Positions 17,924 to 28,120 are shown, counted from the first letter of the stretch. The stretch: DNA of 64,000 bases from Clostridia bacterium (GCA_017407835.1 JAFQVV010000026.1:62001-126000), one strand, 5' to 3'. Numbers and translations: made by a program. The notes: a model not told the origin generated them from the letters alone.

Positions 17924-18380
17924 GCGATGACGAAGAATGGACGGGATATGCGTACATTTCAGAGAGCCGATGGTTGGTGCAAATCGGTATGTAATAATCT
18001 TGTCCTCTCACTTCCGAGCCGGAAGCCTGAAGCGACGGTGTGTAGGGCGACTCGTGTATGCTACGTAAGTGCATAGAGGTTGATTGACTTCGACAAATAA
18101 AGGCGTTGATGAAGACGGAAACCGCAATGAATTTTACAGAGAGTCGGGGATGGTGTGATCCCGATAAAGGAGTACGGATTTTCTATCCCTTCTGAGCCGG
18201 AAGCCCCAAAGGTTGAACACCCAGTAGGCGTTTCCCGTGTATGCTACGTCAGTGTATAGAAGTTGTTTGACTTCGAAGAGGTGGCGGATTATTTATATCC
18301 GCAATTTGAGTGGTACCGCGAGTGCTGAATTTTGATTTACACCCGTCTCAAAGCAAGTGAAGGCTTTGGGGCGGTTTTTG
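17924..18380 (+). ncRNA. T-box leader with two stem I units (Leu CTC and Ile ATC specifiers) and one antiterminator
   Basis: Two related units of about 178 nt follow each other. Each has an AGAGAG bulge (17961 and 18138), an apical GATGGT(TG)GTG(C/T) segment, and GAGCCGGAAGCC. The triplet six nt before GAGCC is CTC (18007-18009) in unit 1 and ATC (18185-18187) in unit 2, which are Leu and Ile codons. Only one T-box motif is present: TGGTACCGCG at 18311-18320, after unit 2. Its TGGT would pair with an ACCA tRNA end, as in tRNA-Leu and tRNA-Ile. The terminator is CCGTCTCAAAGC (18343-18354) with GCTTTGGGGCGG (18363-18374) and TTTTT. The downstream genes make Ile and Leu precursors, so dual sensing is plausible. 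Confidence 0.85.
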
Positions 18381-18449
18381 TTTTTGCCGTCCGCGGTCTT
18401 CTCGGTGCAGTCACAGGATGATAGATATATAAGAAAGGTGGAATAAATT

Positions 18450-19640
18450 ATGTTATCGCTTGACAAAGTATTCAATGCCCAGACCGTGCTCAAAACCATT
18501 ATCCGAGAAACGAATGTCGTCAGAGCGTATGGGATTGCTCCCCACTGTGAACTATACCTAAAACCCGAAAATCTTCAAATCACAGGCTCATTTAAGGTGC
18601 GCGGCTCGGCATATAAAATTGCCATGCTCTCCGAAGAAGAAAAGAAAAAGGGCGTCATCGCTTGTTCAGCAGGCAATCATGCACAGGGGGTTGCTCTTGC
18701 GGCAACCAAAAACGGCATCAAATCCTTGATTTGTTTGCCCGACAGTGCTCCCATTTCCAAGGTGGAGGCGACTAAAGGCTTTGGTGCTGAGGTTTGCCTG
18801 GTGGAAGGCTGCTACGACGATGCCTACCAAAAAGCACGAGAACTGCAGGAGAGTAAAGGTTACACATTTGTCCATCCGTTTGACGATGAAAACGTCATTG
18901 CGGGGCAGGGGACGATTGCGCTTGAAATTTTAAGCGATCTCGATAACATTGATGCGATTGTTGTTCCTATCGGCGGCGGAGGACTGATTTCCGGTATTGC
19001 TTACACGGCAAAACAGATAAGACCTTCTGTCAAGGTATACGGTGTACAAGTTGCAGGTGCACCGAGTATGTATAATTCAATCAAAGACGGGGAAATTACG
19101 TGCCTTTCTTCGGTTTCCACCATTGCAGACGGAATCGCCGTGAAAAAACCCGGTGAGAATACATACGCGCTGGTCAAAGAATATGTGGACGAAATCGCAC
19201 TTGTCACAGATGATGAGGTCGCAAGTGCAATTCTTGCGCTGATCGAAAAGCAGAAAATGATCGCGGAAGGTGCCGGGGCTGCAGCTGTGGCTGCCGTAAT
19301 GTTTAATAAATTTGATTTGCGCGGGAAACGTGTTGCGGCCGTTGTCTCGGGCGGTAATATTGATGTGACAAGCCTGTCCCGTGTCATTGATCGAGGTCTG
19401 CGAAATTCCGGTCGTTCTTCCGGTCTTTTGATCGAGCTGATTGATAAGCCCGGACAGTTAAAGGATATTTCGCGCATTATTGCCGATTGTGGCGGAAATG
19501 TAACGGGTGTTCACTATGAAAAAGGCAACACGGAAAGCGTAAACGGTTGTTTCCTCCGGATTGAAATGGAGACAAGAGATTTTGAACATGTTAACCTCAT
19601 CACACGCTCTCTGCGTGATGAAGGGTTTAAGCTCGTTTAA
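18450..19640 (+). CDS. ilvA: Threonine ammonia-lyase (threonine dehydratase) with C-terminal ACT domain
   Basis: A PLP enzyme of 396 residues that converts threonine to 2-oxobutanoate and ammonia, the first committed step to isoleucine. The PLP lysine is in the SFKVRGSAYK segment (about residue 48). The phosphate-binding glycine loop is VPIGGGGLISG (about 174-184) and the ASN-type loop is SAGNHAQGVA. Residues about 325-396 form one ACT regulatory domain, as in the shorter TdcB/IlvA forms of Firmicutes (the long E. coli IlvA has two). It is first in the operon behind the Leu/Ile T-box, which supports a biosynthetic role. The RBS is AAAGGTGG. Confidence 0.95.
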   Translation: MLSLDKVFNAQTVLKTIIRETNVVRAYGIAPHCELYLKPENLQITGSFKVRGSAYKIAMLSEEEKKKGVIACSAGNHAQGVALAATKNGIKSLICLPDSAPISKVEATKGFGAEVCLVEGCYDDAYQKARELQESKGYTFVHPFDDENVIAGQGTIALEILSDLDNIDAIVVPIGGGGLISGIAYTAKQIRPSVKVYGVQVAGAPSMYNSIKDGEITCLSSVSTIADGIAVKKPGENTYALVKEYVDEIALVTDDEVASAILALIEKQKMIAEGAGAAAVAAVMFNKFDLRGKRVAAVVSGGNIDVTSLSRVIDRGLRNSGRSSGLLIELIDKPGQLKDISRIIADCGGNVTGVHYEKGNTESVNGCFLRIEMETRDFEHVNLITRSLRDEGFKLV

Positions 19641-19658
19641 GTTAGAAAGGAGATAATA

Positions 19659-20042
19659 ATGATGCGCAGAAAAATTCAGACTGACAAGGCTCCGGCGGCA
19701 ATTGGCCCCTACACACAGGCCATTGTGGTAGGTAATCTTATCTTTACGTCGGGGCAGATCCCTCTAAATCCCGAGACCGGAATGCTGGAGGGCAAAACAA
19801 TTGCCGAACAAACGCATCGTATTTGTCAAAATTTAGAGGCGGTACTCTCTGCAGCCGGCGGCTCGCTGAAAAGTGTTGTCAAAACGGTATGTTTCCTTGA
19901 TGATATGGCAGATTTCGCCGCCTTCAATGAGGTATACGCGCAGTACTTTACCGATAAACCCGCAAGATCCTGCGTGGCGGTGAAGGCGCTTCCCAAAGGT
20001 GCTCTGATCGAAGTAGAAGTCATCGCAGAAATGGAGGAATAA
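19659..20042 (+). CDS. ridA: RidA family enamine/imine deaminase
   Basis: A 127-residue RidA/YjgF protein. The family hydrolyses reactive 2-aminoacrylate and 2-aminocrotonate, the immediate products of PLP dehydratases such as IlvA. It shows APAAIGPYTQAIVVGNLIFT (about residues 11-30) and FTSGQIPLNPETG. The Arg-Ser-Cys-Val-Ala-Val segment (about 104-110) holds the conserved substrate-binding arginine. The gene starts 18 nt after ilvA and 3 nt before leuA. A second ATG at 19662 is an equally possible start. Confidence 0.95.
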   Translation: MMRRKIQTDKAPAAIGPYTQAIVVGNLIFTSGQIPLNPETGMLEGKTIAEQTHRICQNLEAVLSAAGGSLKSVVKTVCFLDDMADFAAFNEVYAQYFTDKPARSCVAVKALPKGALIEVEVIAEMEE

Positions 20043-20045
20043 CCG

Positions 20046-21719
20046 ATGATGGATTCAAGCAAATACCGTGTAGGGTATTTCCCGGTAGATGATCGGTATA
20101 GCGGATGGGTAAAAAAGGACCATATCGAAAAACCGCCTGTGTGGTGCAGTGTGGATATGCGGGACGGCAATCAAAGTCTGGTGATTCCCATGAGCTTGGA
20201 AGAAAAATTGGAATATTATCGGGTGCTTTTGGAGGTCGGTTTTAAGGAAATTGAAGTCGGTTTCCCGGCAGCCAGCGAAACCGAGTATGAATTTTTGCGC
20301 ACACTGATTGATCACGACATGATTCCTGCAGATGTCACCGTTCAGGTGCTGACACAATGCCGTGAGCATATTATTCGCAAGACCTTTGATGCCTGCAAGG
20401 GGGCGCCCAGTGCAATTATTCATTTTTACAATTCAGTGAGTGTGGCCCAGCGTGAGCAGGTGTTCAAAAAGAGCAAGGAAGAGATCAAACAAATCGCCAT
20501 TGACGGTGCAAATCTGGTCAAACGCTTGGCCGGTGAGTACGAAGGCAACTTCCGCTTTGAATATTCCCCCGAGTCGTTTACGGGCACTGAGCCGGAATAT
20601 GCACTCGAGGTTTGCAATGCCGTTCTGGATGTGCTTGAACCGAGTGCCGACAACAATGTGATTATCAATCTTCCGGTCACGGTGGAGATGAGTTTGCCCC
20701 ATGTTTACGCCTCACAGGTCGAATACATGAGCGAAAATCTCAAATACCGCGAATTTGTGACCTTGTCACTTCACCCGCATAACGACAGAGGAACAGGTGT
20801 CGCCGATACCGAGCTGGCATTGCTTGCCGGCGCCGATCGGGTAGAGGGAACACTGTTCGGTAATGGTGAGCGAACCGGCAATGTGGATATCATCACCTTG
20901 GCAATGAATATGTATGCGCACGGTGTTGATCCTAAGCTTGATCTTTCCAATATGAACTATCTTGTGGAAAAATATGAAAAATGTACCCGTATGCACGTCT
21001 ACGAAAGAGCGCCCTATGCAGGTGCGCTTGTCTTTGCAGCATTCTCAGGCTCACATCAGGACGCAATTGCCAAGGGCATGAAGTTCCGAAGCAAGCATAA
21101 ACTTCACGAGTGGAGCGTTCCGTATATTCCGATTGATCCCCGGGATATCGGGCGCACCTACGATGCGGATGTTATTCGGGTGAATTCGCAGTCGGGCAAG
21201 GGCGGTATCGGCTATCTGCTGGAGCAGACCTTTGGCTACAATTTACCGCCGAAAATGCGCGAACATTTCAGTTATCTGTGCAAGGATATTTCCGACCGCC
21301 AGCATAAGGAGCTCAAGCCGGATGAAGTACTCGATATTTTCACTGCGCACTATTTGAATTTGAAGGGCGGAATTGAAGTCTCGGATTTCGATTTCATGCG
21401 TGAAAACGATGCCGTGAAAATCAATATCACATTCAAACGCAATGGTCAAGAAACTGAGATGGAGGCAGAGGGCAACGGTACGCTCAGTGCCATCAATAAT
21501 GCACTTGCGGCGTATACAGGGGAGCAGTATACCCTTCAGGTCTTTACCCAGCACAGTATGCAGGGCGAAGGCTCACGCAGTGTGGCAGCCTCTTATATCG
21601 GCCTTGAACGCGCGGATGGCAGAATGTTTTGGGGCGCGGGCACCAATACAGACGTGATTACAGCGAGCACGAAAGCACTTCTCAGTGCATTTTACAATAT
21701 GACTAAGGAGGGGGAATAA
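20046..21719 (+). CDS. leuA: 2-isopropylmalate synthase, long (type 2) form
   Basis: A DRE-TIM metallolyase of 557 residues that condenses acetyl-CoA with 2-oxoisovalerate in the first leucine-specific step. The catalytic start is [10 protein letters not shown] (about residues 37-46), followed by [13 protein letters not shown]. The metal-binding HPHND lies near 242 and [10 protein letters not shown] near 275. The C-terminal region (about 440-557) resembles the LeuA allosteric dimer domain. Its length and [16 protein letters not shown]-terminus fit the type 2 LeuA found in actinobacteria and some Clostridia. It is followed after 2 nt by leuC. Feedback inhibition by leucine is usual in the family, in addition to the T-box. 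Confidence 0.95.
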   Translation: MMDSSKYRVGYFPVDDRYSGWVKKDHIEKPPVWCSVDMRDGNQSLVIPMSLEEKLEYYRVLLEVGFKEIEVGFPAASETEYEFLRTLIDHDMIPADVTVQVLTQCREHIIRKTFDACKGAPSAIIHFYNSVSVAQREQVFKKSKEEIKQIAIDGANLVKRLAGEYEGNFRFEYSPESFTGTEPEYALEVCNAVLDVLEPSADNNVIINLPVTVEMSLPHVYASQVEYMSENLKYREFVTLSLHPHNDRGTGVADTELALLAGADRVEGTLFGNGERTGNVDIITLAMNMYAHGVDPKLDLSNMNYLVEKYEKCTRMHVYERAPYAGALVFAAFSGSHQDAIAKGMKFRSKHKLHEWSVPYIPIDPRDIGRTYDADVIRVNSQSGKGGIGYLLEQTFGYNLPPKMREHFSYLCKDISDRQHKELKPDEVLDIFTAHYLNLKGGIEVSDFDFMRENDAVKINITFKRNGQETEMEAEGNGTLSAINNALAAYTGEQYTLQVFTQHSMQGEGSRSVAASYIGLERADGRMFWGAGTNTDVITASTKALLSAFYNMTKEGE

Positions 21720-21721
21720 GT

Positions 21722-22984
21722 ATGGGTATGACGATGACGCAGAAGATCCTTGCAGCGCACGCAGGCTTGGATAAAGTAGAGGCGGGGCAGTTGATCAATG
21801 CGAACTTGGATATCGTTCTGGGCAATGATATTACCACACCGGTGGCCATCAATGAATTCAAAAAAGCGGGATTTACTTCTGTGTTCGACCGAGACAGAGT
21901 TGCCATTGTATTGGACCACTTTGTTCCGAATAAAGACATCAAGGCGGCAGAACAGTCCAAAACTTGCCGTGAATTTTCCTGTTCTCATTGCATCAGTCAC
22001 TTCTACGACGTGGGGAAAATGGGAATTGAACATGCTCTGCTCCCCGAACAGGGCGTTGTCACCGCCGGTGACTGCATCATCGGCGCAGACAGCCATACCT
22101 GTACATACGGCGCCCTCGGCGCATTTTCTACCGGTGTAGGTTCGACCGATATGGCAGCAGGTATGGCAACCGGTATGGCTTGGTTTAAGGTGCCCTCTGC
22201 AATCAAGATTCATCTGACGGGTAAATTGCCGTCAAATTGCAGCGGTAAGGATGTCATTCTGACGATTATTGGCATGATCGGCGTGGACGGTGCGCTGTAT
22301 AAGAGCATGGAATTTACCGGTGAGGGGGCGCATGGATTGTCGATGGATGATCGCCTCTGTATTTGCAATATGGCCATTGAAGCAGGTGCCAAAAACGGGA
22401 TTTTCCCTGTGGATGACGTGACAATGGCCTATTTGAAGGGCAGAAGCGAGAGAGAAGGCGTTGTCTTTGAAGCAGATGCCGATGCCGAATACGAGAGGAC
22501 AATTGAAATTGATCTTTCCCAAATTGTCCCCACCGTTGCTTGCCCCCATCTTCCCGAAAATACCCATCCCGCAAGCGAACTGCACGGAATCAAGGTCGAT
22601 CAGGTTGTGATCGGCTCCTGCACCAACGGGCGCATGGAGGATATGGAAGCTGCATATACCATCCTGAAGGGGAAAAAGATTGCCGACGGGCTTCGCTGCA
22701 TTATCATTCCGGGTACCATGCAAATCCTGCGTGCGTGTGTTGAGCGGGGATGGTATACTGCATTTATCGATGCGGGAGCGGTGGTATCCACGCCTACCTG
22801 CGGACCTTGCCTTGGCGGATACATGGGCATTCTGGCGGCAGGCGAGAAATGTCTTGCCACCACCAATCGCAATTTCGTCGGTCGTATGGGGCATGTCGAG
22901 AGCGAAGTTTACCTTGCTTCCCCCCACACCGCTGCCGCGACCGCACTGACAGGGTATATCACCGAGTATAAGGAGGGCGAGTGA
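21722..22984 (+). CDS. leuC: 3-isopropylmalate dehydratase, large subunit
   Basis: The aconitase-family large subunit, 420 residues, the shorter form common in archaea and Clostridia. With LeuD it isomerises 2- to 3-isopropylmalate. The [4Fe-4S] ligands are in GSCTNG (about residue 300) and PTCGPCLGG (about 360). [12 protein letters not shown] and GSTDMA carry substrate-binding residues. The stop codon overlaps the leuD start (TGATG), so the two subunits are translationally coupled. Confidence 0.95.
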   Translation: MGMTMTQKILAAHAGLDKVEAGQLINANLDIVLGNDITTPVAINEFKKAGFTSVFDRDRVAIVLDHFVPNKDIKAAEQSKTCREFSCSHCISHFYDVGKMGIEHALLPEQGVVTAGDCIIGADSHTCTYGALGAFSTGVGSTDMAAGMATGMAWFKVPSAIKIHLTGKLPSNCSGKDVILTIIGMIGVDGALYKSMEFTGEGAHGLSMDDRLCICNMAIEAGAKNGIFPVDDVTMAYLKGRSEREGVVFEADADAEYERTIEIDLSQIVPTVACPHLPENTHPASELHGIKVDQVVIGSCTNGRMEDMEAAYTILKGKKIADGLRCIIIPGTMQILRACVERGWYTAFIDAGAVVSTPTCGPCLGGYMGILAAGEKCLATTNRNFVGRMGHVESEVYLASPHTAAATALTGYITEYKEGE

Positions 22985-23481
22985 TGAACACCAAAGGCAA
23001 AGTTTTCAAATATCCCGATAACGTAGATACCGATGTCATCATTCCGGCGCGTTATCTCAACACCCCCGATGCAAAAGAACTTGCCCTCCACTGTATGGAG
23101 GATATCGATACCGAGTTTGTGGGGAAGGTGCAGGCAGGCGATGTCATGGTTGCCGGCTGGAATTTCGGCTGCGGTTCGTCCCGCGAGCACGCCCCGCTTG
23201 TGATCAAAACCTGCGGTACAGGGTGTGTGATCGCCAAAAGTTTTGCGAGAATCTTCTACCGCAACGCCATCAATATCGGTTTGCCGATTCTCGAGTGCGA
23301 AGCGGCGGCAGAAGAAATCCAAGCAGACGATATCGTTGAAGTGAATTTTGATACCGGGATCATTACCGACATTACAACCGGAAAACGCTATCAGGCACAG
23401 CCGTTTCCCCCGTTTATTCAGACCATCATCCAATGCGGAGGTCTGCTCAACTCCTTGAAAGAAGGCGAAAATCATGGTTAA
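22984..23481 (+). CDS. leuD: 3-isopropylmalate dehydratase, small subunit
   Basis: The 165-residue swivelling domain of isopropylmalate isomerase. [14 protein letters not shown] (about residues 12-25) and [15 protein letters not shown] (about 57-71) are family signatures; GSSREHAP carries substrate-binding residues. The start is the ATG inside the leuC stop (TGATG), with GGAGGGCGAG just upstream. The gene overlaps leuB by 8 nt at its 3' end. Confidence 0.95.
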   Translation: MNTKGKVFKYPDNVDTDVIIPARYLNTPDAKELALHCMEDIDTEFVGKVQAGDVMVAGWNFGCGSSREHAPLVIKTCGTGCVIAKSFARIFYRNAINIGLPILECEAAAEEIQADDIVEVNFDTGIITDITTGKRYQAQPFPPFIQTIIQCGGLLNSLKEGENHG

Positions 23482-24541
23482 ACAGATAGCAGTTATCCGT
23501 GGAGACGGCATCGGTCCCGAGATCGTTGATCAAGCGCTGAGGGTGCTCGATCGGATTGCTGTACTCTACGGCCACACATTTCACTATACCGACGTGGATA
23601 TGGGCGGATGTGCCATCGATAAATATGGCGATCCGCTGCCCGAGTCCGAGCTGAAAAAGTGTGTGGAGTCGGATAGTGTTTTGCTTGGTGCCGTGGGCGG
23701 CGACAAATGGAATAATGTCCCCGGTCATCTTCGCCCCGAGCGAGGATTGCTTCGTCTGCGTGCGGGGATGGGGGTGTACTCCAATAACCGTCCGGCGAAA
23801 ATCTGGCCTCAGCTTGCCGATGCATCACCCCTCAAAGCGTCAATTGTTGCGCAAGGAATTGATTTTATTATTGTCCGCGAGCTGATCGGCGGAATCTACT
23901 TCGGCGAGCATAAGACAGAGGGGAATACCGCGATCGATGTACTCAAATACAGTGAAACCGAAATTGAGCGCATCGGCAGAATCGGCTTTGAGACGGCGCA
24001 GAAACGAAACAAAAAGCTCTGCTCGGTGGAAAAAAGCAATGTGCTGGATTCCAGCCGCTTATGGAAGAAGGTCATGCATCGTTTGGCTGCGGAATATCCG
24101 GATGTTGAGCTTTCCGATATGCTGGTTGACAACTGTGCGATGCAAATCGTGAAGAATCCGGCTCAGTTTGATGTCATCGTGACAGAAAATATGTTCGGTG
24201 ATATTTTATCCGATGAAGCATCGATGATCACCGGCTCAATCGGGATGATTCCATCCTCCAGTTTGGGGGCGACTGCTTGCGGTTTGTATGAGCCGATTCA
24301 CGGCTCCGCCCCCGATATTGCCGGGCAGGACAAAGCCAACCCAATCGGGACAATTCTGTCGGCGGCGATGATGCTGCGCTACAGCTTCGATATGCCGGGG
24401 GAAGCCGATGCCATTGAGCACGCGGTTTCTTCTTTCCTTGATGCTGGGTTCCGTACCGCTGATATTATGTCTGACGGCATGACGCTTGTCGGATGTCAGC
24501 GGTGCGGTGAACTGATTGTTCGCAGCCTGCAAAAGATATAA
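23474..24541 (+). CDS. leuB: 3-isopropylmalate dehydrogenase
   Basis: A beta-decarboxylating dehydrogenase of 355 residues that makes 2-oxoisocaproate with NAD. It has the N-terminal [19 protein letters not shown], the substrate arginines in [15 protein letters not shown], the lysine/aspartate active-site strand [19 protein letters not shown], the metal aspartates in [17 protein letters not shown], and the NAD-site [10 protein letters not shown]. It overlaps the end of leuD by 8 nt. No ilvBNCD genes are in the window. Confidence 0.95.
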   Translation: MVKQIAVIRGDGIGPEIVDQALRVLDRIAVLYGHTFHYTDVDMGGCAIDKYGDPLPESELKKCVESDSVLLGAVGGDKWNNVPGHLRPERGLLRLRAGMGVYSNNRPAKIWPQLADASPLKASIVAQGIDFIIVRELIGGIYFGEHKTEGNTAIDVLKYSETEIERIGRIGFETAQKRNKKLCSVEKSNVLDSSRLWKKVMHRLAAEYPDVELSDMLVDNCAMQIVKNPAQFDVIVTENMFGDILSDEASMITGSIGMIPSSSLGATACGLYEPIHGSAPDIAGQDKANPIGTILSAAMMLRYSFDMPGEADAIEHAVSSFLDAGFRTADIMSDGMTLVGCQRCGELIVRSLQKI

Positions 24542-24577
24542 TTTTTATACGATGAGAAAAAACAAAAAGGTGAAGAT

Positions 24578-25759
24578 ATGGATGCATTAAAAAATAGGCT
24601 GGATACGCTGTGTGTGTTCAGGGGCATACGGAAAGATCCGGTCATTGCTGCACTGCGTACTTATCTTGAAGCTCCAACAAATTCGGCATATGCCGAATTT
24701 GTTGCCCTGCTGTATGCTGCGAACGGCGGAAATCTCGGGGAATATGTGAGAGAGCTTTGTGAGAACAGTGAAAATATATATGTAAAGACAGTCGGAAGAG
24801 AAAAAGAAGTTCCCGATTATTTGCATTTTGCACTTTTGTCCGAACTGGATACCTTGCAGCAGATCGCGGAACTTGACCAAAAAAGCCTTTGTTCTCTGCT
24901 TGACTACACGGGATTTTTGCCCGATTTCACAACCGTAAAATTGCAATTGAGGGATACATATCTCCACCGCACGGAGAATATCGGCCAATACGGCTACGGC
25001 ATTTATGCGAAGAATAAGATGTTTTGCGTGGATGAAGCGGGGAACATTGTTCCGGTACGCAATCCCGATCGGATCGACCTCTCACAGCTTGTGGACTATG
25101 CGCGTGAGAGACAGATTATCCTGGACAACACCCGGGCACTGCTCGAAGGTAAGCCTGCCGCGAATATTCTTTTGACAGGCGATGCCGGAACAGGGAAGTC
25201 CTCTACGGTCAAAGCAGTTGCCAACGCCCTGTGGGGACAGGGGCTGCGCATCATTGAAATACGCAAAGATCAGCTCCGTGCAATTCCGAAAATTCTGGAT
25301 GAACTCTCGGAGAACCCCCTGAAATTTGTGCTGTTTATCGACGATCTTTCTTTCTTGAAGGATGACGATAACTTCAACGCCCTCAAAGCGGTATTGGAAG
25401 GCTCGGTGACGGCGAAATCCAATAATGTCGTCATTTATGCAACAAGCAATCGCAGACATATTATCAAAGAGAAGCTATCTGACCGTGAAGGGGACGAAGT
25501 TCACCGCAACGATACGATGCAGGAACTGATTTCTCTTTCCGAACGATTCGGTATTCATGTCTCCTTCTCCAAGCCCAATAAAGAAACCTTTCTGCATATT
25601 GTGCATCATTTGGCAGAGGAGAGCGGCATTGATATGGACATGGATGAATTAGATTTGCTTGCCGAACGCTTTGCCCTGGCACGCGGAGGTCGATCTGCAC
25701 GCTTGGCACGCCAGTTTGTGGACGGTCTGTTGTCACAGCAGGACAAATGCGGCGGTTGA
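24578..25759 (+). CDS. DUF815-type AAA ATPase
   Basis: A 393-residue P-loop protein. Residues about 1-165 form an uncharacterised N-terminal region. Walker A is GDAGTGKSS (about 202-210) and Walker B VLFIDDLSF (about 250-258), followed by a sensor-like YATSNRRH. This is the pattern of the DUF815 family of AAA ATPases, whose role is unknown. It starts 36 nt after leuB with an AAAAGGTG box, so read-through from the leu operon is likely, but no functional link to leucine synthesis is known. A perfect 30-bp palindrome lies inside its 5' region. Confidence 0.88.
   Translation: MDALKNRLDTLCVFRGIRKDPVIAALRTYLEAPTNSAYAEFVALLYAANGGNLGEYVRELCENSENIYVKTVGREKEVPDYLHFALLSELDTLQQIAELDQKSLCSLLDYTGFLPDFTTVKLQLRDTYLHRTENIGQYGYGIYAKNKMFCVDEAGNIVPVRNPDRIDLSQLVDYARERQIILDNTRALLEGKPAANILLTGDAGTGKSSTVKAVANALWGQGLRIIEIRKDQLRAIPKILDELSENPLKFVLFIDDLSFLKDDDNFNALKAVLEGSVTAKSNNVVIYATSNRRHIIKEKLSDREGDEVHRNDTMQELISLSERFGIHVSFSKPNKETFLHIVHHLAEESGIDMDMDELDLLAERFALARGGRSARLARQFVDGLLSQQDKCGG
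24675..24704. repeat. Perfect 30-bp palindrome inside the DUF815 gene
   Basis: CAACAAATTCGGCAT (24675-24689) is followed without a spacer by its exact reverse complement (24690-24704). It encodes part of the segment TNSAYAEFV (about residues 35-43). A chance perfect 30-bp palindrome in coding DNA is unlikely. Its function is unknown. Confidence 0.9.
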
Positions 25760-25826
25760 ATCATATACAAACAGGAGAGCCGAGGCTGTTGCTATCCGAC
25801 TGCTTGTTGGAATTTTTCGAAATCTA

Positions 25827-25855
25827 TTGACAAAACGTGCAAACAGGTGTATAAT
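25827..25855 (+). promoter_or_regulatory. Promoter of the Trp T-box and trpB
   Basis: TTGACA (25827-25832) and TATAAT (25850-25855), both perfect, are 17 bp apart. Confidence 0.85.
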
Positions 25856-25860
25856 ATACA

Positions 25861-26151
25861 AACATAAACCGTTGAAGCGGAGATAACGTCATTCAAGACT
25901 ACACAGAGAGCCCGTGCAGCTGAGAGTCGGGTTAGAACCTGTTTGGCAAATGGACCGCGGAGGGCGCAGTCAACGGCGAAATGCGTTTCGCTCAGTATTC
26001 TGCGACGTTGCAGACAGACGTTATTTGTCGGAGATATGTTGGTATCTCGCTAAGTGCATTGCCATGGGCAATGAATCAAGGTGGCACCGCGGATAGTGTT
26101 TGAGCTGTTCGTCCTTGACAGAGAGTGTATATTTCTGTCAAGGACGTTTTT
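25861..26151 (+). ncRNA. Tryptophan T-box leader
   Basis: This tRNA-sensing leader has ACAGAGAG at 25902-25909. The specifier triplet TGG (25951-25953) stands six nt before GAG, the same offset as in the ilvA leader. The T-box is AAGGTGGCACCGCGG (26078-26092). Its TGGC bulge would pair with a tRNA end GCCA, and tRNA-Trp carries the G discriminator. The terminator is CGTCCTTGACAG (26110-26121) pairing perfectly with 26135-26146, then TTTTT. Uncharged tRNA-Trp should allow read-through into trpB. Confidence 0.92.
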
Positions 26152-26261
26152 CTTTTGGGAGGGCTTATGTTTATATTGGCCGGGCGATGGCAAAGCAATG
26201 CGTAATATATTAAATGTAATCAAACAAAACAAAAATATTTTCGGATAAGGAGAGCAATTCC

Positions 26262-27482
26262 ATGCAATACAATTCGGTTGAATTCGACACTTACTTCAAA
26301 AACTATCCCGATGAAAAGGGCTTTTTCGGAAAATACGGCGGCTCTTACATTCAGCCCGAGCTGCAGACGGCGATGAATGAGATTGCTGCAGCCTATCAAA
26401 CAATTTGCAAATCCTCCAAGTTTATTGCCGAGCTTCGCAAAATTCGTCGTGAATTCCAAGGCAGACCAACGCCGGTTTCTTATCTGGAACGGCTTTCCAA
26501 CAGCATTGGAACGGGAGTCCAACTTTACGTCAAACGCGAGGATCTCAATCATACCGGTGCACATAAGCTCAATCACTGCATGGGCGAGGCCCTGCTTGCC
26601 AAATATATGGGCAAAAAGAAGGTAATTGCCGAAACGGGCGCGGGACAGCACGGTGTTGCCCTTGCCACGGCCGCTGCCTATTTTGGGCTTGAATGTGATA
26701 TTTATATGGGTTCCGTTGATATCCAAAAACAGGCACCCAATGTGGCGAGAATGAAGATTCTTGGCGCGAGAGTTGTCGAAGTCACAGAGGGGCTTGCTAC
26801 CCTCAAGGAAGCGGTTGATGCTGCATTTGCGGCTTACTGCAGAGAATACAAAGATGCCATTTACTGTATCGGTTCGGTGGTCGGTCCCCATCCGTTCCCG
26901 ATGATGGTTCGTGATTTTCAGAGTGTAATCGGTATAGAAGCGAGAGCACAATTCCTTGAGATGACGGGCGAGCTTCCCGATGCGGTTGTTGCCTGTGTTG
27001 GCGGCGGTTCCAATGCAATGGGAATTTTCTCGGGATTCCTCAATGATCCGGTTGACATTTACGGTGTTGAGCCGCTCGGCAGAGGAAGCCGGATGGGAGA
27101 CCATGCTGCGAGCCTGCAGTACGGCGAAGAAGGAATTATGCATGGATTCAACAGTATTATGCTCAAGGATGAAAACGGAGAGCCCGCTCCCGTTTATTCG
27201 GTGGCAAGCGGTCTTGACTATCCCTCCAGCGGACCTGAGCATGCATTCCTCCATGACCTTGGCCGAGTCAAGTATGATGTGGTCAACGATGATGAAACCA
27301 TTGACGCATTTTATACCCTCTCTCGTCTTGAGGGAATCATTCCCGCAATCGAGAGCGCACATGCCGTTGCCTATGGAATAAAGCTGGCGAAAACGATCGG
27401 TAAGGGATCTGTGCTGATCAATCTTTCGGGCAGAGGTGACAAGGATATGGATTATATCATCCGGAAATACGGGATTAGATAA
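26262..27482 (+). CDS. trpB: Tryptophan synthase beta chain
   Basis: A PLP enzyme of 406 residues that joins indole and serine to make tryptophan. The PLP lysine is in [14 protein letters not shown] (about residues 90-103), the catalytic-glutamate region is [11 protein letters not shown] (about 125), the phosphate loop is [10 protein letters not shown], and [12 protein letters not shown] is also present. It is a canonical TrpB1. It stands alone: no trpA or other trp gene is beside it, and it has its own T-box and terminator. That suggests use of scavenged indole, although trpA could be elsewhere in the genome. Confidence 0.95.
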   Translation: MQYNSVEFDTYFKNYPDEKGFFGKYGGSYIQPELQTAMNEIAAAYQTICKSSKFIAELRKIRREFQGRPTPVSYLERLSNSIGTGVQLYVKREDLNHTGAHKLNHCMGEALLAKYMGKKKVIAETGAGQHGVALATAAAYFGLECDIYMGSVDIQKQAPNVARMKILGARVVEVTEGLATLKEAVDAAFAAYCREYKDAIYCIGSVVGPHPFPMMVRDFQSVIGIEARAQFLEMTGELPDAVVACVGGGSNAMGIFSGFLNDPVDIYGVEPLGRGSRMGDHAASLQYGEEGIMHGFNSIMLKDENGEPAPVYSVASGLDYPSSGPEHAFLHDLGRVKYDVVNDDETIDAFYTLSRLEGIIPAIESAHAVAYGIKLAKTIGKGSVLINLSGRGDKDMDYIIRKYGIR

Positions 27483-27512
27483 ATTTTGGGGATGCTGCAT
27501 GTGCATCTCCGA

Positions 27513-27561
27513 AAAAAGAACAGCCCTGCTTAAAGCGCAAAGCAGAGCTGTTCTTTTTTTG
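27513..27561. terminator. Bidirectional terminator between trpB and the DUF6512-like gene
   Basis: AAAAAAGAACAGC (27513-27525) with CCTGCTT pairs with AAGCAGAG and CTGTTCTTTTTT (27541-27560). It has an A-run before and a T-run after, so it can serve both converging genes. Confidence 0.8.
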
Positions 27562-27589
27562 ATCTGTGTCGAGCCGATTCTCAAAAATT

Positions 27590-28120
27590 TCAGCCCGCCA
27601 ATCCATACGTTCCCGTCAACGGATCCTTAAATATGCCGAGTTGGGGTGTGATGAAGGTGAAGAGGACAAACAAAACGGCCACCGCACAAAGTGCCCCAAA
27701 GGCAAGTCGGGGAAAACGGCAGGGTTTTGTTTGGCTGCGCAAGGCTTTGGTTTCATAGACATAAGCAATTGCCGCTGAAACGAAAAAAATTGCAATGTTA
27801 ATCCAATCCGGCGACTTTCCAATTACACCGTTGTAGGTATAGAAAATGATAGGGATCAACGCAATGCCCAACAGTGTGCCGCGCAGTTTGGTGCACCAAA
27901 ATTTTCCATCATCCTTGAAGAAAAAGCTTTGTACAATAGCATAAATAAACATTGGCCAAAAGAGAAGTTTCATGTGTTCCCATGTTGATTCGTTTACACC
28001 GGAAAACGGCGCGATCCATACCGCCTCGCCTGTCCAATCGTATAAAAAATGCAGCAGTGTGCCGGCAAACGATGTGACCGCAAAACCCATCAACTGCCAT
28101 AAACCAATCGATTTTTTCAT
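27590..28120 (-). CDS. Integral membrane protein, DUF6512-like
   Basis: A 176-residue protein with about six transmembrane segments. It has the pattern GTLLHFLYDWTGEAV, then FSGVNESTWEHMKLLFWPMF (about residues 38-57), which I associate with the uncharacterised DUF6512 family of Firmicutes. The ATG at 28120 is chosen because a longer reading from 28294 adds a non-membrane segment overlapping the end of the kinase gene. It lies downstream of the kdgK-like gene on the same strand, 97 nt away, and may be separately transcribed. The role is unknown. Confidence 0.72.
   Translation of the reverse strand: MKKSIGLWQLMGFAVTSFAGTLLHFLYDWTGEAVWIAPFSGVNESTWEHMKLLFWPMFIYAIVQSFFFKDDGKFWCTKLRGTLLGIALIPIIFYTYNGVIGKSPDWINIAIFFVSAAIAYVYETKALRSQTKPCRFPRLAFGALCAVAVLFVLFTFITPQLGIFKDPLTGTYGLAG

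Noticed and set aside
18103-18140. A second antiterminator between the two stem I units of the ilvA leader
   Set aside because: The segment ACGGAAACCGCAATG vaguely resembles a T-box but lacks TGGNACCGCG and a following terminator; it aligns with the start of unit 1 instead.
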